From JAPUME01 sp027294185 (GTDB lineage: Bacteria > Acidobacteriota > Terriglobia > UBA7540 > JAPUME01): a stretch of 64,000 nucleotides of DNA. The notes under the pieces are model-generated. The model did no database searches, was not told the origin of the DNA, and saw only the letters and a program-made list of their open reading frames with translations. Below, one piece after another: positions 26,021 through 35,777 of the stretch. The number at the start of each line of letters is the position of its first letter. Position 1 is the first letter of the stretch. The stretch covers positions 124,001-188,000 of the forward strand of contig CAUVWZ020000002.1 of the NCBI GenBank assembly GCA_963555835.3, written 5' to 3'. Both the position numbers and the translations under genes were made by a program.

Positions 26021-29000
26021 ATGCCAAGAATGAGCGCGCCAACAAAAGCCACCGGTGGCGGGGGCTTCACTTATGCCGACAAGGTCGCTGCGGGGTTCCT
26101 CGCGCAGCTGCTTAAACGGGCGTTCCCCATTGAGCCCGATTTCGGGTCTATTGCGGAGGTGCATTTCGAGGCGCGCGATTCCGGACAGATTCTTGATGAC
26201 CTGCTGCTGGTCTTGAAGCACGGAAACGAAACAACACGGTGCGCGATTTCGGTGAAGAGCAACCGGCAACTTACCAGGGCCGGCTTTAATAATGAGTTTG
26301 TTCAGGATGCCTGGGAGCAGTGGAACGGCCCGCCCGGCTCAAGCTTCAATCGAGAAACAGATCTTCTCGGCCTGATCGTCGGGGTGATTGATAACCAGAC
26401 ACTGGAGGAATGGCGTGGGTTACAGAAACAAGATGTGGCCACAACCCCGGAGCGTATGGTTCAAAGACTCGCCGACTCTCAACAATCATCGGCGACTCAA
26501 CGGGCGATTTTTCAGAGCCTCCGCAGGGCCCTGACCGGGGTCAGTCCTGATCCACTCGAAACCGCGCGGCTTGCTTCCAGAATTCGCGTCCTACCATTCT
26601 TGGAAGGTGAGGAGGGCGAGTACATAAACCGGTGCGCAGAAATAGTGCTCGATGGAAACTTGGGTGAAGGTGCAAAGCTGTGGAGTCGTCTGCTTCAGCT
26701 CGCGGCCGAAAACAGAGGGACCGGGGGGTATTTTGACCTTCCAAAACTGGTGCGCACGCTGCGTCCTGACTTTGAGCTGCGGGGCTATCCCGATTTTGAG
26801 GCCGATTGGAAGCGCATCGAAGCAGTTTCGTCTGAGAACCTGAAGGGCATCCGCAGTGTCATTGGCAAGGACATTCAGTTGGCGCGCACTGGTGAGGTGG
26901 ATGCGATTTCGACGGAAGTTGCTGGCCACGACATCGTTGTGATTGCAGGAGAATCAGGAAGCGGAAAATCTGCGCTGGTATCGCGGCTCGTTGCAGCTGG
27001 CGGGCCGTTTAAACGCACCCTATGGCTGAGCGCAGAGCAGTTGCCAAAGGCGAGCCAGACTGAACTCGCCAACGCGTTCAATCTGCGCCACAGCATTCCC
27101 GAGCTGATCCATAATTCGAGCCTTCGGGGCTGCGTGCTCGTGGTTGATAGCTTTGAAAAGTTTGAGAGTGATGCGCGCCGCCGTGCACTGGAGTTGATTG
27201 GGGCCGTAAGAGACGAGAGTTTCATTGGATGGAAGCTGATCATCACTTGCCAGCCGCAATCTTGGGAATCCACGCAGGACGCGCTGATAGAAACGCGCAT
27301 TACTGAAATTCGCAAAGTGGATTTCGGGAAGCCGACGGCGCTAGAGATCTACGATGCCATACCGCATTTGCCGGATATTCGCGCTCTGCTAATGCGAAGC
27401 TATCTACAGCCTATTCTGCAAAACTTGGCCATGTTGGATTGGGTGCTAAGGGCGGAAATAGCCAAGCGCCTTTCGGATTCTTCCCGAGCATGGATTGGAG
27501 AAACAGACGTTATCAATTGGGTCTGGGAACGGTGGATAGGTGACGGTGCGATGCGCATTGCGCGTGCTTCGCTGCTGCGAACCTTGGGACTGCGCGAGGG
27601 CGAGAAGCTGAGCGGTGCTGTACATGTGGATACCATCGAGAAAGACCAGTTACCACTCCTCGGGACTCTCGCGCGTGAAGGATTGATACGTGTGAACCTC
27701 CCAACGGTACAGTTTCCGCAGGATTTGATGGGCGACTGGGCAAGGTTTCGCGTTCTGGCGTTTGCCGGAAATGAGGCAATTCAGAAGATCAAGGCTGTGG
27801 CGCATATTCCGCGCTGGGGCCGGGCTATTCGCCTATATGCTCAATCGCTGGCAGAGCATGGAGACGGGCTGGCGGGGTGGAAGTCCGTCACTGCGCAACT
27901 GGCGGGTGATGATGCAGAGACACAACTGGCAAACGACATTTTCTTGGATGGGCTACTGTTCGCGGCAAACTCGGAGTCGCTGCTGGAACAAGTTTGGCCG
28001 CACCTGATTGCCGACAAGGGGCTGATTCTTCAGCGATTGCTAAAGCGGCTGCACCACGCAGCCTCAGTGCCTGATGTGCGATTGCGCGGTTTGGTTGACC
28101 CGAAGTATGCAGAGCAAGCGGAGGTATGGTTTCGCATTCCGCATCCGCTTTACTGGTATCCAGCCCTCTGTGTTTTTAGTCGGCATTCCAAAACAATCGC
28201 CGCGCACGCGCTCCTGCTAGCGGCTGAGGTGTGCGCACTCTGGCTGAGAACAATGCCGGATGGTGTGGCTGGTAGGCGTGAAGCCGGCTTTCTTGCATTA
28301 GAACTTGCGAAAGAAACGCAAGGGCTGATCGCTGAAGGCATGCATTTCGGTGACAAGGACCAAGTAGTTTACGAAGCCTTGTTATCCGCTGGGAAAGAAT
28401 TCCCGGAGGAGGTGACGCAGATAGCTTTGGAACTATGCGCCAGGCGTGACGAACCACAGCATGCGATTCAGCGCGCGATCAAGGCCGAAGAACGGCAAGC
28501 CAAACTGCGGGAAGAGTGGCTTAAAAAGCACCCTGAGGAAAAAAGAACCAAGCGCAATATTCCGCCGACGATGTTGTCATATCCGAAAGGACCGATGCGA
28601 GCACCGGCTGCGGATGGTCCGCTGTGGGAAGTGTCGGATGGATTCCGCTCTGCGATCCTGGAGACGCCTGCGCTGAATGGGCTCATTACTGCGCGTCCAG
28701 AAGTGGCCAGGGAGGTTTTGCTCGCCGTCTGCATTGACGAGCCGAAGCCCTCAGACCCTTACAACGACAGATTCTTTTTGCTGGGGGGGTACGGCCTGGC
28801 AGATTGGCGGCGCGGAGACCCCGCATTCTACTGGAAGGGGCCATTCTTAAAATTCCTGCAAGACGCCCCAAAGCAAGGACTCGATGCAATCGTCCGGTTG
28901 GTGAACTACGCAACGAGACGATGGCTTGAAGACGGCGTAGGAACGAACCTGAGTGAAGAGGAACGCAGGAAGTATGGGCTGGAATTCGGATTCAACGGTA

Positions 29001-31333
29001 AGCCCGCATGGTGGATAGGCGACATCAATGTTTATGGCTGGCACCGCTATCTTCTGATGGCTGGCAATACCGTCGAATGCGCGCTGATGGCGCTGGAAAA
29101 ATGGTTTTATGAGGAAGTTGCGAACGGCCGCAGCATCACACGATGGGTGCAATACATTTATGCGCACGCAGAGTCCTTGGCCTTTGCCGGTGTGCTGGTC
29201 TCGGTAGGGTTGAAGTATCCCGACCTTTTTACAAGAGAACTTCGGCCCTTGTTGGGAAATTTCTACATCTACCAGTATCAGTTGAATTGGGCCTTAAACG
29301 AACAGCAGGAGATTTGGGCAATTGCTCTGGCTGGGCAGGGCCAGCCGGCGATAAAGTGGGCCGTGGAATGGCACAGAATGTCTCATCGGCGATTCATTCT
29401 CCGGGATACCGCGCCTTACCTGATGCTTCAGGATAAAGGGATGCGAAATTATCTCTCCGAGCGCACTGCTGAATGGGCGAAACGGATTGAGGATAACGAA
29501 AAATCCCGCGATGACCTGAAATTCTTTCTCGCAAGATTTGATCCGCAAAACTACATCGAGACGCCACAACCGGAGGGAGGCGTGTTGATTACCATGCGTT
29601 GGCCCCCCGAGCTAGAAGCGAAGGCCAGACAGGCGCAGGACAAAAACGAACTGAATATGCTCTCTCTGACCCTCGCCTCGCGCGCACGAATGTATTTGTC
29701 CGGTCAGAAAACCTTAGCACTGCAAGAATTGCCGGAGTTTGCGATTCAGATTCAACGCCTGGCGAATTGGCAGCCCTCCGACGTAGATCGGTCGCAAGAG
29801 CAGTATCGGATTGACTCCCTTGCCGGTGGAATCGCCGTTCTCGTCGTGCAGCATCGCGGTTGGCTTTCACAAAATCCGAAGCTTGAAAAGTGGTGCATGC
29901 ACACTCTGCGAGAGTTGAGACCCGTAGAGAATTCTGAATACGACACACCCGTATCAGCCTTAGATCACACCGCTGAATCGTTTCTGGGCGAGGCTGGCGT
30001 AGGGCTTTTGCGGGAGAGCGGCAAGGAGTGGGTTTTGCGGATGGCGTTTGAAGGCGTCACTGGCTTTTATTACGGGTCCACCTTGCAAACAATGTGGCGT
30101 GCCTATTTGCTGCGCGAGCAACTTGGGGAGAAATTCGGGGAGTTAACAAACATTGTGGTCTTCTGGTCCGCGCTGCGGTGTGGCGCGAATCGCGAGTCCG
30201 CATACCGCGCAAATCGGACCCTGCTTGCGAAGTATAAGGAGGCTCTGTTTCGCAGATACGTGGCGGGCAAGCTCAAAGGGCCCCTCATTTCGTTGCGCAC
30301 AGCGGAAACACTGGGGCGGAGGCTGGTTGAAAGAATCTCTCGCAAGTCAATGTCGAGCGGAGAGAGGCGTATGAGAGAAGCGCAGCGAAAGTCGATGCGC
30401 GAGCGGAGCGATGATCGTGAGCTGCGTCGTGAGATTCCAGACATAGACCTTGAGGTGATTCAGAAAGGATTCGGATTCCTACCCGCCATGGTGCGCGATC
30501 CTCTTCCCGGTGAAGAGCAGACGGTGCGGCACTATATCCGTGAGCTGTTTGAACTGGAGATCCGCACCCTGCCGTGTCCCGAGCCGGGCGAAGAGAATTA
30601 CGAGATAAAAGGGGCACCCTACCAGTTCGATGTTTGGGTGATGGCGCGTGTTGCAGAATTCCTTGTGAGCGCGAATTCCGTTGAGGTCGCGCGGTCGTTT
30701 TATCGCCCAATCATAGAACTAGGACCAGCCGGGCGCTACTGGGTGGAAGACTTCCTGCAAACTTGGGTCAGCGTTGGGTTGGAGATGAGTGCAGATCTTG
30801 CGACCTTTGTGAAGATCTGGGAAGACATGGTGCGGTATGCGATGACCCTCCCCGCATGGCAACCAAGTGAGAGTGGTTACTGGTCCCGCGCCGAATCGCT
30901 CGCCGTGGATCTGGTGGGCCTGCATGAGACGGCAGCATCAGTCTTGGGGCAGGCCAAATACCAAAGCGTAGTCAGTGCGATGGTTCCAGTGTTTGAGCAA
31001 TGGGCGAGCCGGTGGCTGAAGTACGCATCGGCAGCGGCTTGGTTTGCTCACTTCCTGCCGACGGAATCCGGCCAGGTCTTGCTTTCATTGGGGATTAAGC
31101 AACTGGCGGGCGTGGTGGGGTCATTCGAAGAGCGTGACTGGCACCATCACGGAATTGGCGTCTTGTTTACCGAAGCACTTGCGGCGTGTTGGAAATATCT
31201 GCGGAATGAAGTCGAGTTGCAGCCCGATTTGCGAAAAGCGTTTCTGAGTATCCTCACGGAGCTTTGCGCGCGCCAGAACCCGGAGGCACTACACCTCAGG
31301 AACAATATTTCGGAAGTGCTCGGCACTTCATAG
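26021..31333 (+). CDS. Avs-like STAND ATPase with putative N-terminal nuclease (1770 aa)
   Basis: Very large single protein. Residues 12-81 (GGGGFTYADKVAAGFLAQLL, acidic pair D59/D60, then ISVKSN) resemble the Cap4/Mrr-type restriction-nuclease fold, though Ser replaces the usual Glu/Gln before V-K79. A P-loop GESGSGKS spans 310-317 and a Walker B-like CVLVVDSFEKF lies near 371. The remaining 1100 or so residues are helical and probably form a repeat sensor. This nuclease-STAND-sensor layout is that of antiviral Avs and related NTPases, which detect conserved phage proteins and trigger DNA cleavage. It sits next to a type I restriction operon. ATG 26030 is an alternative start. Confidence 0.6.
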   Translation: MPRMSAPTKATGGGGFTYADKVAAGFLAQLLKRAFPIEPDFGSIAEVHFEARDSGQILDDLLLVLKHGNETTRCAISVKSNRQLTRAGFNNEFVQDAWEQWNGPPGSSFNRETDLLGLIVGVIDNQTLEEWRGLQKQDVATTPERMVQRLADSQQSSATQRAIFQSLRRALTGVSPDPLETARLASRIRVLPFLEGEEGEYINRCAEIVLDGNLGEGAKLWSRLLQLAAENRGTGGYFDLPKLVRTLRPDFELRGYPDFEADWKRIEAVSSENLKGIRSVIGKDIQLARTGEVDAISTEVAGHDIVVIAGESGSGKSALVSRLVAAGGPFKRTLWLSAEQLPKASQTELANAFNLRHSIPELIHNSSLRGCVLVVDSFEKFESDARRRALELIGAVRDESFIGWKLIITCQPQSWESTQDALIETRITEIRKVDFGKPTALEIYDAIPHLPDIRALLMRSYLQPILQNLAMLDWVLRAEIAKRLSDSSRAWIGETDVINWVWERWIGDGAMRIARASLLRTLGLREGEKLSGAVHVDTIEKDQLPLLGTLAREGLIRVNLPTVQFPQDLMGDWARFRVLAFAGNEAIQKIKAVAHIPRWGRAIRLYAQSLAEHGDGLAGWKSVTAQLAGDDAETQLANDIFLDGLLFAANSESLLEQVWPHLIADKGLILQRLLKRLHHAASVPDVRLRGLVDPKYAEQAEVWFRIPHPLYWYPALCVFSRHSKTIAAHALLLAAEVCALWLRTMPDGVAGRREAGFLALELAKETQGLIAEGMHFGDKDQVVYEALLSAGKEFPEEVTQIALELCARRDEPQHAIQRAIKAEERQAKLREEWLKKHPEEKRTKRNIPPTMLSYPKGPMRAPAADGPLWEVSDGFRSAILETPALNGLITARPEVAREVLLAVCIDEPKPSDPYNDRFFLLGGYGLADWRRGDPAFYWKGPFLKFLQDAPKQGLDAIVRLVNYATRRWLEDGVGTNLSEEERRKYGLEFGFNGKPAWWIGDINVYGWHRYLLMAGNTVECALMALEKWFYEEVANGRSITRWVQYIYAHAESLAFAGVLVSVGLKYPDLFTRELRPLLGNFYIYQYQLNWALNEQQEIWAIALAGQGQPAIKWAVEWHRMSHRRFILRDTAPYLMLQDKGMRNYLSERTAEWAKRIEDNEKSRDDLKFFLARFDPQNYIETPQPEGGVLITMRWPPELEAKARQAQDKNELNMLSLTLASRARMYLSGQKTLALQELPEFAIQIQRLANWQPSDVDRSQEQYRIDSLAGGIAVLVVQHRGWLSQNPKLEKWCMHTLRELRPVENSEYDTPVSALDHTAESFLGEAGVGLLRESGKEWVLRMAFEGVTGFYYGSTLQTMWRAYLLREQLGEKFGELTNIVVFWSALRCGANRESAYRANRTLLAKYKEALFRRYVAGKLKGPLISLRTAETLGRRLVERISRKSMSSGERRMREAQRKSMRERSDDRELRREIPDIDLEVIQKGFGFLPAMVRDPLPGEEQTVRHYIRELFELEIRTLPCPEPGEENYEIKGAPYQFDVWVMARVAEFLVSANSVEVARSFYRPIIELGPAGRYWVEDFLQTWVSVGLEMSADLATFVKIWEDMVRYAMTLPAWQPSESGYWSRAESLAVDLVGLHETAASVLGQAKYQSVVSAMVPVFEQWASRWLKYASAAAWFAHFLPTESGQVLLSLGIKQLAGVVGSFEERDWHHHGIGVLFTEALAACWKYLRNEVELQPDLRKAFLSILTELCARQNPEALHLRNNISEVLGTS

Positions 31334-31990
31334 CGCGAATGCTCCATCTTCAACCCGATGTTCATCTTCATCGTGACCGGCGGACGAGTAGTCGGCAACC
31401 CGGAGATATGGCCATCTCCTGAACCTTTGGCGATTGTTTCCGAATGACGGCGTACTCGGAAGAAATCTTGCCAGTTTCTGAGCAGCGGGGCACCACTTGA
31501 GCGTATAACATGCTTTTAGGACAATATCTTTCTTCAGCTAACAACTGTCGCGAAATCTCCGTCGCACCAATAATGGTTTGACTGCATGACTCGCGAATCC
31601 TTGCTGCATATACTCGGCATCAATCTCGGTAAGTCCCCTTATCGACAGCGAAGCACAGGTCCTGATTCGATGGCCATAAGCCAAGCAAAGGTGAACTCGG
31701 TATGTCGGTTGCATCTCGCTGGGGGACAAGATGGTGGGGCTTGACACTAGCGTGCAGGTCGGTGCGAAAGAGACCTGTTCCAAAAGAAATCCTTTGATAC
31801 ACCCGAAACTGGCCTATTCTCGCCTTTGCCTTTCAATGGCTTACCGGTGGGTGTGTAGACACCCTTTGCACACGCGGCACTGAGAGCCCTGGACGCTTAA
31901 GCTTTCATAAAACATATGCGTTTTGATGGGCTAATGTCCTCTAGTGCCGTGAACGACCTCGGGGGATGATCTAACGCGGCAGGCTTTTTC
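31334..31990. other. Gene-free stretch between ATPase gene and restriction operon
   Basis: 657 bp without a supportable gene. It holds the third 24-bp palindrome (31777-31800, weaker) and a partial copy of the kinase operator (AAACATATG at 31910-31918). The ends of the convergent flanking genes should terminate here, but no clear T-tailed hairpin is seen. Confidence 0.45.
31777..31800. repeat. 24-bp palindrome, copy 3 (degenerate)
   Basis: Arms GTTCCAAAAG and CCTTTGATAC; related to those at 4818 and 25630 but less symmetric. No recombinase gene nearby. Confidence 0.4.
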
Positions 31991-32719
31991 CTAGTAGGTC
32001 CAGTTTTCATGGCTCAGCGGAGCCCGATTCAGCTCTTCCCGGTGCAGACGCCACTGAGGCATGAATCGACCCATGCACTCTCTGAATCGATCATTGTGAT
32101 GGCGTTCCAGTAGGTGAACCATCTCATGCACGAGGATATACTCAAGGCATGATGGGGGCTTCTTGGCCAGCTCCAGGTTAAGCCAGATTCGGCAGGCGGC
32201 GATATTGCAGGTCCCCCAGCGGGTCTTCATCTTCCTGATCCCCCAATCGGCGACATTCACTCGGATTACCGCCTCCCACTTGTCGATCAATTCCGGGATC
32301 TGGTCGCGCAACAGTTGTCGATACCAGCGATGAAGTGCCGCCTCACGATTCTGCCTACTGGTGCCGGGGCGGACGCGCAAGTCCAGCTTGTTGTTATTGC
32401 GCAAACAGACCGATGTTTTGCCGGAGCATTCGATTACATTCAGCCGGTAACGGCGACCGTGTACATAGTGGCTCTCGCCGCTGACCATCTCTCGCTCAGA
32501 CTGACGATCCTGCTGTTCAAAGCCGGCTTGTTTCCGACGAATCCAACCCAGACGCGAAATCACAGCAAGCCGCACCGCCTCGTCATCGAGGCGCAAGGGA
32601 ACAGCAACGCGCACTCTCCCGTTGGGAGGGTACACTGCCAGATGGAGGTTCTTAATGTCCTTGCGGACAACCTCCACCGGCATGTCGCTCACTTTGATCT
32701 GGTGCCTCTTAGTAGTCAC
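31991..32719 (-). CDS. YgjP/DUF45-type zinc metallopeptidase, restriction-associated
   Basis: The 242-aa protein ends with the signature of the YgjP-like (DUF45, M48-related) family: a WGTCN block (TRWGTCNIAACRIWLNLELA) and LVHEMVHLLERHHNDRF, with HEMVH as the zinc site and a third ligand region downstream. Such genes very often follow hsdR in type I restriction operons; the role is unknown, perhaps turnover of the complex. Its start overlaps the hsdR end by 11 bp, so it is translationally coupled. Confidence 0.8.
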   Translation of the reverse strand: MTTKRHQIKVSDMPVEVVRKDIKNLHLAVYPPNGRVRVAVPLRLDDEAVRLAVISRLGWIRRKQAGFEQQDRQSEREMVSGESHYVHGRRYRLNVIECSGKTSVCLRNNNKLDLRVRPGTSRQNREAALHRWYRQLLRDQIPELIDKWEAVIRVNVADWGIRKMKTRWGTCNIAACRIWLNLELAKKPPSCLEYILVHEMVHLLERHHNDRFRECMGRFMPQWRLHREELNRAPLSHENWTY

Positions 32720-35700
32720 GCTGGTTCTTCACAATCTCGAAGATTGCATCTACAAGACTGCCGTCGTCGCTCAGAATCGATTGGATGGCGTTGCGCACCT
32801 CTCGTTCCTTGAATCGATTGCCGCGAAAATCTGCCTTCTTCACGTTGCGAATAGCCGTGTCCACACCGACCGCAAGCTCCTCGTTTTGTTCGAGGTTGTC
32901 GTAAAGGGCTCGCTGCGCCCCGGTGTTGATCGCTCGTGGATAGTCCGACTGCGTTTCCGGCTTGCTGACCTTCTTCGAGAGTTCGATGATCCTTGCCAGA
33001 TATGCCTTGTAATCCAATGCCTGCTTCTTGCGGGCTTGGATCAGTGCATCGAGCAGTCCTGACATTTTCTCGTAGTACTTCGGATTCACGGCCATCTCGT
33101 CGATGATGACCTTCCGAACGTTGTTTTCGATGGACTCAGCCGTCGCCTCCCGGTTCTCGCGGATTCCCTTCGGCAGGGCTTCAAGGGCACCCTCACCTCG
33201 TTCGACGATCAACTCGACGAGCGTCATGTCATCGAACGACGCGAGCTTCTTGCTCTCCTCGGCCCGGATGTAGGTGTCAAGCAGGTGCCGCATGGCTGGC
33301 TCGTACATTTTCATGTCGATGTAGTCGCCGCTGGCCAGCTTGACCTCTTCCCGCACCTTCTCGTAATGCTCGACTTCGGCTTTGATGTCTTTGATCTGGG
33401 TTTCCGTATACCCAGCCTCCTCCATCTCATTGGCCAGGTTGGCATAGGCCCGGAGAAGCGCCACAGCCAGCTTGTAGAGGTGGACGCGCTTGGGCTCGTT
33501 GTCCTTCAAGGCATCGGTGTCCGCGTTATCCTTGGCACAGAAGAATCGTCGATAGGACGTTGTGTCGCGTGGTGGTTCGACGGGTTCGCACAGCGCTTTC
33601 ATCGACTCGCGGAGCTCCTCCAGCCTTTCCCGAGCCTTAACCAGCCGGTCCTTGAGCAGACCGGCCACATCTTCGGCGTCATAACCGTCAAAGGCTTCAC
33701 TGGTGTAATCGTGGATTGACCTCGCCAGCGATTTGAACAAGTCCTTGTAGTCGATGATGTAGCCGTATTCCTTGTCCTCACTATCAAGCCGGTTTACGCG
33801 GCAGATCGCCTGGAACAGACCGTGGTCCTGCATCTGTTTGTCGATGTAGAGGTAGGTGGCAGGCGGTGCGTCAAAGCCAGTCAACAGCTTGTCTACGACG
33901 ATGAGAAGCTTCATCTGTCCCGGCTCTTTAATGAAGCGCTTCTTGACTTCTTGCTCAAATAACTCAACCTTGTTGACCGCAGTCTCCTCCCGCTCGTCGA
34001 AGTGAGCCGCCAGCATCTCCCTGTAGATGTCGTACTGGCGCAGCTTCTCAGTCGCACTCTCGCCGGATTCCTCTCCCTTGATGTCGGCAGGAGACGGCCT
34101 GTAGGAGGTGATGATCGCGCACCGGCGTGCGAGGTCAGTCTTCTGGAACATCTCGAAGAAGCGACACGCTTGGTAGATACTGCCAGAGACAAGCATCGCG
34201 TTGCCATGTCCGCTCTTGAGCCGGTCTCGGATTTCCATATCCATCAAGATGTCGGCGACGATCTTTTCCAGCCGATCTCGCGAACTGAGCACTTTCTGCA
34301 TCGTGCCCCAGCGCTGCTTGAGCTGCGCCTTGGCCAGATCCGACAGCCCCTTAGTCTTAATCTCGAACCACTGGTCGATCTGCGCCGGCGAGGTGATGTT
34401 TTGGTCGATGTCTCGGGCCTCATAACGCAGGTCCAACACGACGCCATCACGCACTGCTTCGTCGTACTTGTAGGTATGGATATAAGGGCCGAAGACCTCG
34501 ATACTTTTCTGTTTGTCCTTCTTCAGCAGCGGGGTGCCAGTAAAGCCGATCAGCATCGCGCCCGGCAGAATCGCCTTCACTGCATCGTGCATTTTTCCCG
34601 AATGTGTCCGGTGGCACTCATCCACAAAGACGAAGAGCTCCCCCTTGGCGTAGAAGTCTTTGGGCAGGTGGCTCTGGATGTCCTTGAGGAAAGCGTCAAT
34701 GTCGCCCTCCTCCGACTTGCCGAACTTGTGCACCAGTGAGCAGATCAGCCATTCCTCATCCCGGTTAAGCACGTTAACCAGGTCAGATCCGCTCTTGGTG
34801 CGGTAGATTTTCTCGTTGACGCCAAGGAAGACCTTCTCAATCTGTTCGTCCAACTCGGTACGGTCGGTAATCAGTAGGACGCGGGCGTTTTCGACATGCT
34901 CGCGAATCCACTTGGCCAGCCACACCATGATCAAGCTCTTGCCGCTCCCCTGGGTGTGCCAGATGATCCCGCCCTCGCGGCGTCTGACCTGTTCCTGAGC
35001 CGCACGCACGCCAAAGTATTGGTTGTGCCGACAGATCTTTTTGATCCCGGCATCGAAGACCATGAAATCGTGGACGATCTCCAGCAGCCGGTCCTTGCAG
35101 CAGAGCTGACCCAATGCTCGGTCGAGCGGATTGTCGATTTCGGCGGGCTCCTTCCAAGTCAGCCAGTACTTTTCCGGCGTCTCGATCACTCCGTAACCCA
35201 GTCCTTCAGAATCGTTCCCTGCCATGATGAGCTGTACGGTCGCAAAGAACGGCCGGATGAACTCCTTCTTCTGATTGTCCAGGTTCTGCCGGATACCTTC
35301 CGTTACCGAAACAATCGAGCGCTTCAGTTCCAGCACGCCCAGGGCGATCCCGTTCACATACAGCACGATGTCAGGGCGTTTGTCGTTCTCGCCGAGGATG
35401 GTGACCTCTTCCGCGATGGCGAAATCGTTATTTTCGGGTGTCTCCCAATCAATAAGCCAGATATTGGCGTAGTGCTCGCCGACCTCCGGTTTGACTTTCA
35501 CCCCGTAGCGCAGCAGGCTATACACTTCGCGATTCGCGTCGTAGAGGTTCTTGCTGCCGCCCAGGGCCTTGGCCTTGTCCAGTACATGCAGGGCTTTGGT
35601 GATGATCTTGTTGTTATGACCCTGGCGGGTGAGCCAGTCGTGGAGCAGGTCCTCCTCGACGTTGCTGTTCTCTTCGCGGTCTTTCCAGTCGCCTATGTAC

Positions 35701-35777
35701 TGGTAGCCGAGCGTATCCTTTAAGAACCGGATCACATGCTTCTGGGTCAGGATTTCCTTCTGGCCGACTTTGCTCAT
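32709..35777 (-). CDS. hsdR: Type I restriction enzyme R subunit
   Basis: The 1022-aa translocase-nuclease subunit. The N-terminal nuclease has RPDIVLYVNGIALGVLELKR at 134-153 (PD-ExK: D136, E150, K152). Motor motifs follow: HTQGSGKS at 274-281 (Walker A), VFVDECHRTHSG (DEAD-type), GFTGTPL, and later LTGFDAP and QAICRVNR. The C-terminus is helical for binding the methylase core. It cuts unmodified DNA away from the recognition site. Start overlaps hsdS stop by 4 bp. It appears intact. Confidence 0.92.
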   Translation of the reverse strand: MSKVGQKEILTQKHVIRFLKDTLGYQYIGDWKDREENSNVEEDLLHDWLTRQGHNNKIITKALHVLDKAKALGGSKNLYDANREVYSLLRYGVKVKPEVGEHYANIWLIDWETPENNDFAIAEEVTILGENDKRPDIVLYVNGIALGVLELKRSIVSVTEGIRQNLDNQKKEFIRPFFATVQLIMAGNDSEGLGYGVIETPEKYWLTWKEPAEIDNPLDRALGQLCCKDRLLEIVHDFMVFDAGIKKICRHNQYFGVRAAQEQVRRREGGIIWHTQGSGKSLIMVWLAKWIREHVENARVLLITDRTELDEQIEKVFLGVNEKIYRTKSGSDLVNVLNRDEEWLICSLVHKFGKSEEGDIDAFLKDIQSHLPKDFYAKGELFVFVDECHRTHSGKMHDAVKAILPGAMLIGFTGTPLLKKDKQKSIEVFGPYIHTYKYDEAVRDGVVLDLRYEARDIDQNITSPAQIDQWFEIKTKGLSDLAKAQLKQRWGTMQKVLSSRDRLEKIVADILMDMEIRDRLKSGHGNAMLVSGSIYQACRFFEMFQKTDLARRCAIITSYRPSPADIKGEESGESATEKLRQYDIYREMLAAHFDEREETAVNKVELFEQEVKKRFIKEPGQMKLLIVVDKLLTGFDAPPATYLYIDKQMQDHGLFQAICRVNRLDSEDKEYGYIIDYKDLFKSLARSIHDYTSEAFDGYDAEDVAGLLKDRLVKARERLEELRESMKALCEPVEPPRDTTSYRRFFCAKDNADTDALKDNEPKRVHLYKLAVALLRAYANLANEMEEAGYTETQIKDIKAEVEHYEKVREEVKLASGDYIDMKMYEPAMRHLLDTYIRAEESKKLASFDDMTLVELIVERGEGALEALPKGIRENREATAESIENNVRKVIIDEMAVNPKYYEKMSGLLDALIQARKKQALDYKAYLARIIELSKKVSKPETQSDYPRAINTGAQRALYDNLEQNEELAVGVDTAIRNVKKADFRGNRFKEREVRNAIQSILSDDGSLVDAIFEIVKNQRDY

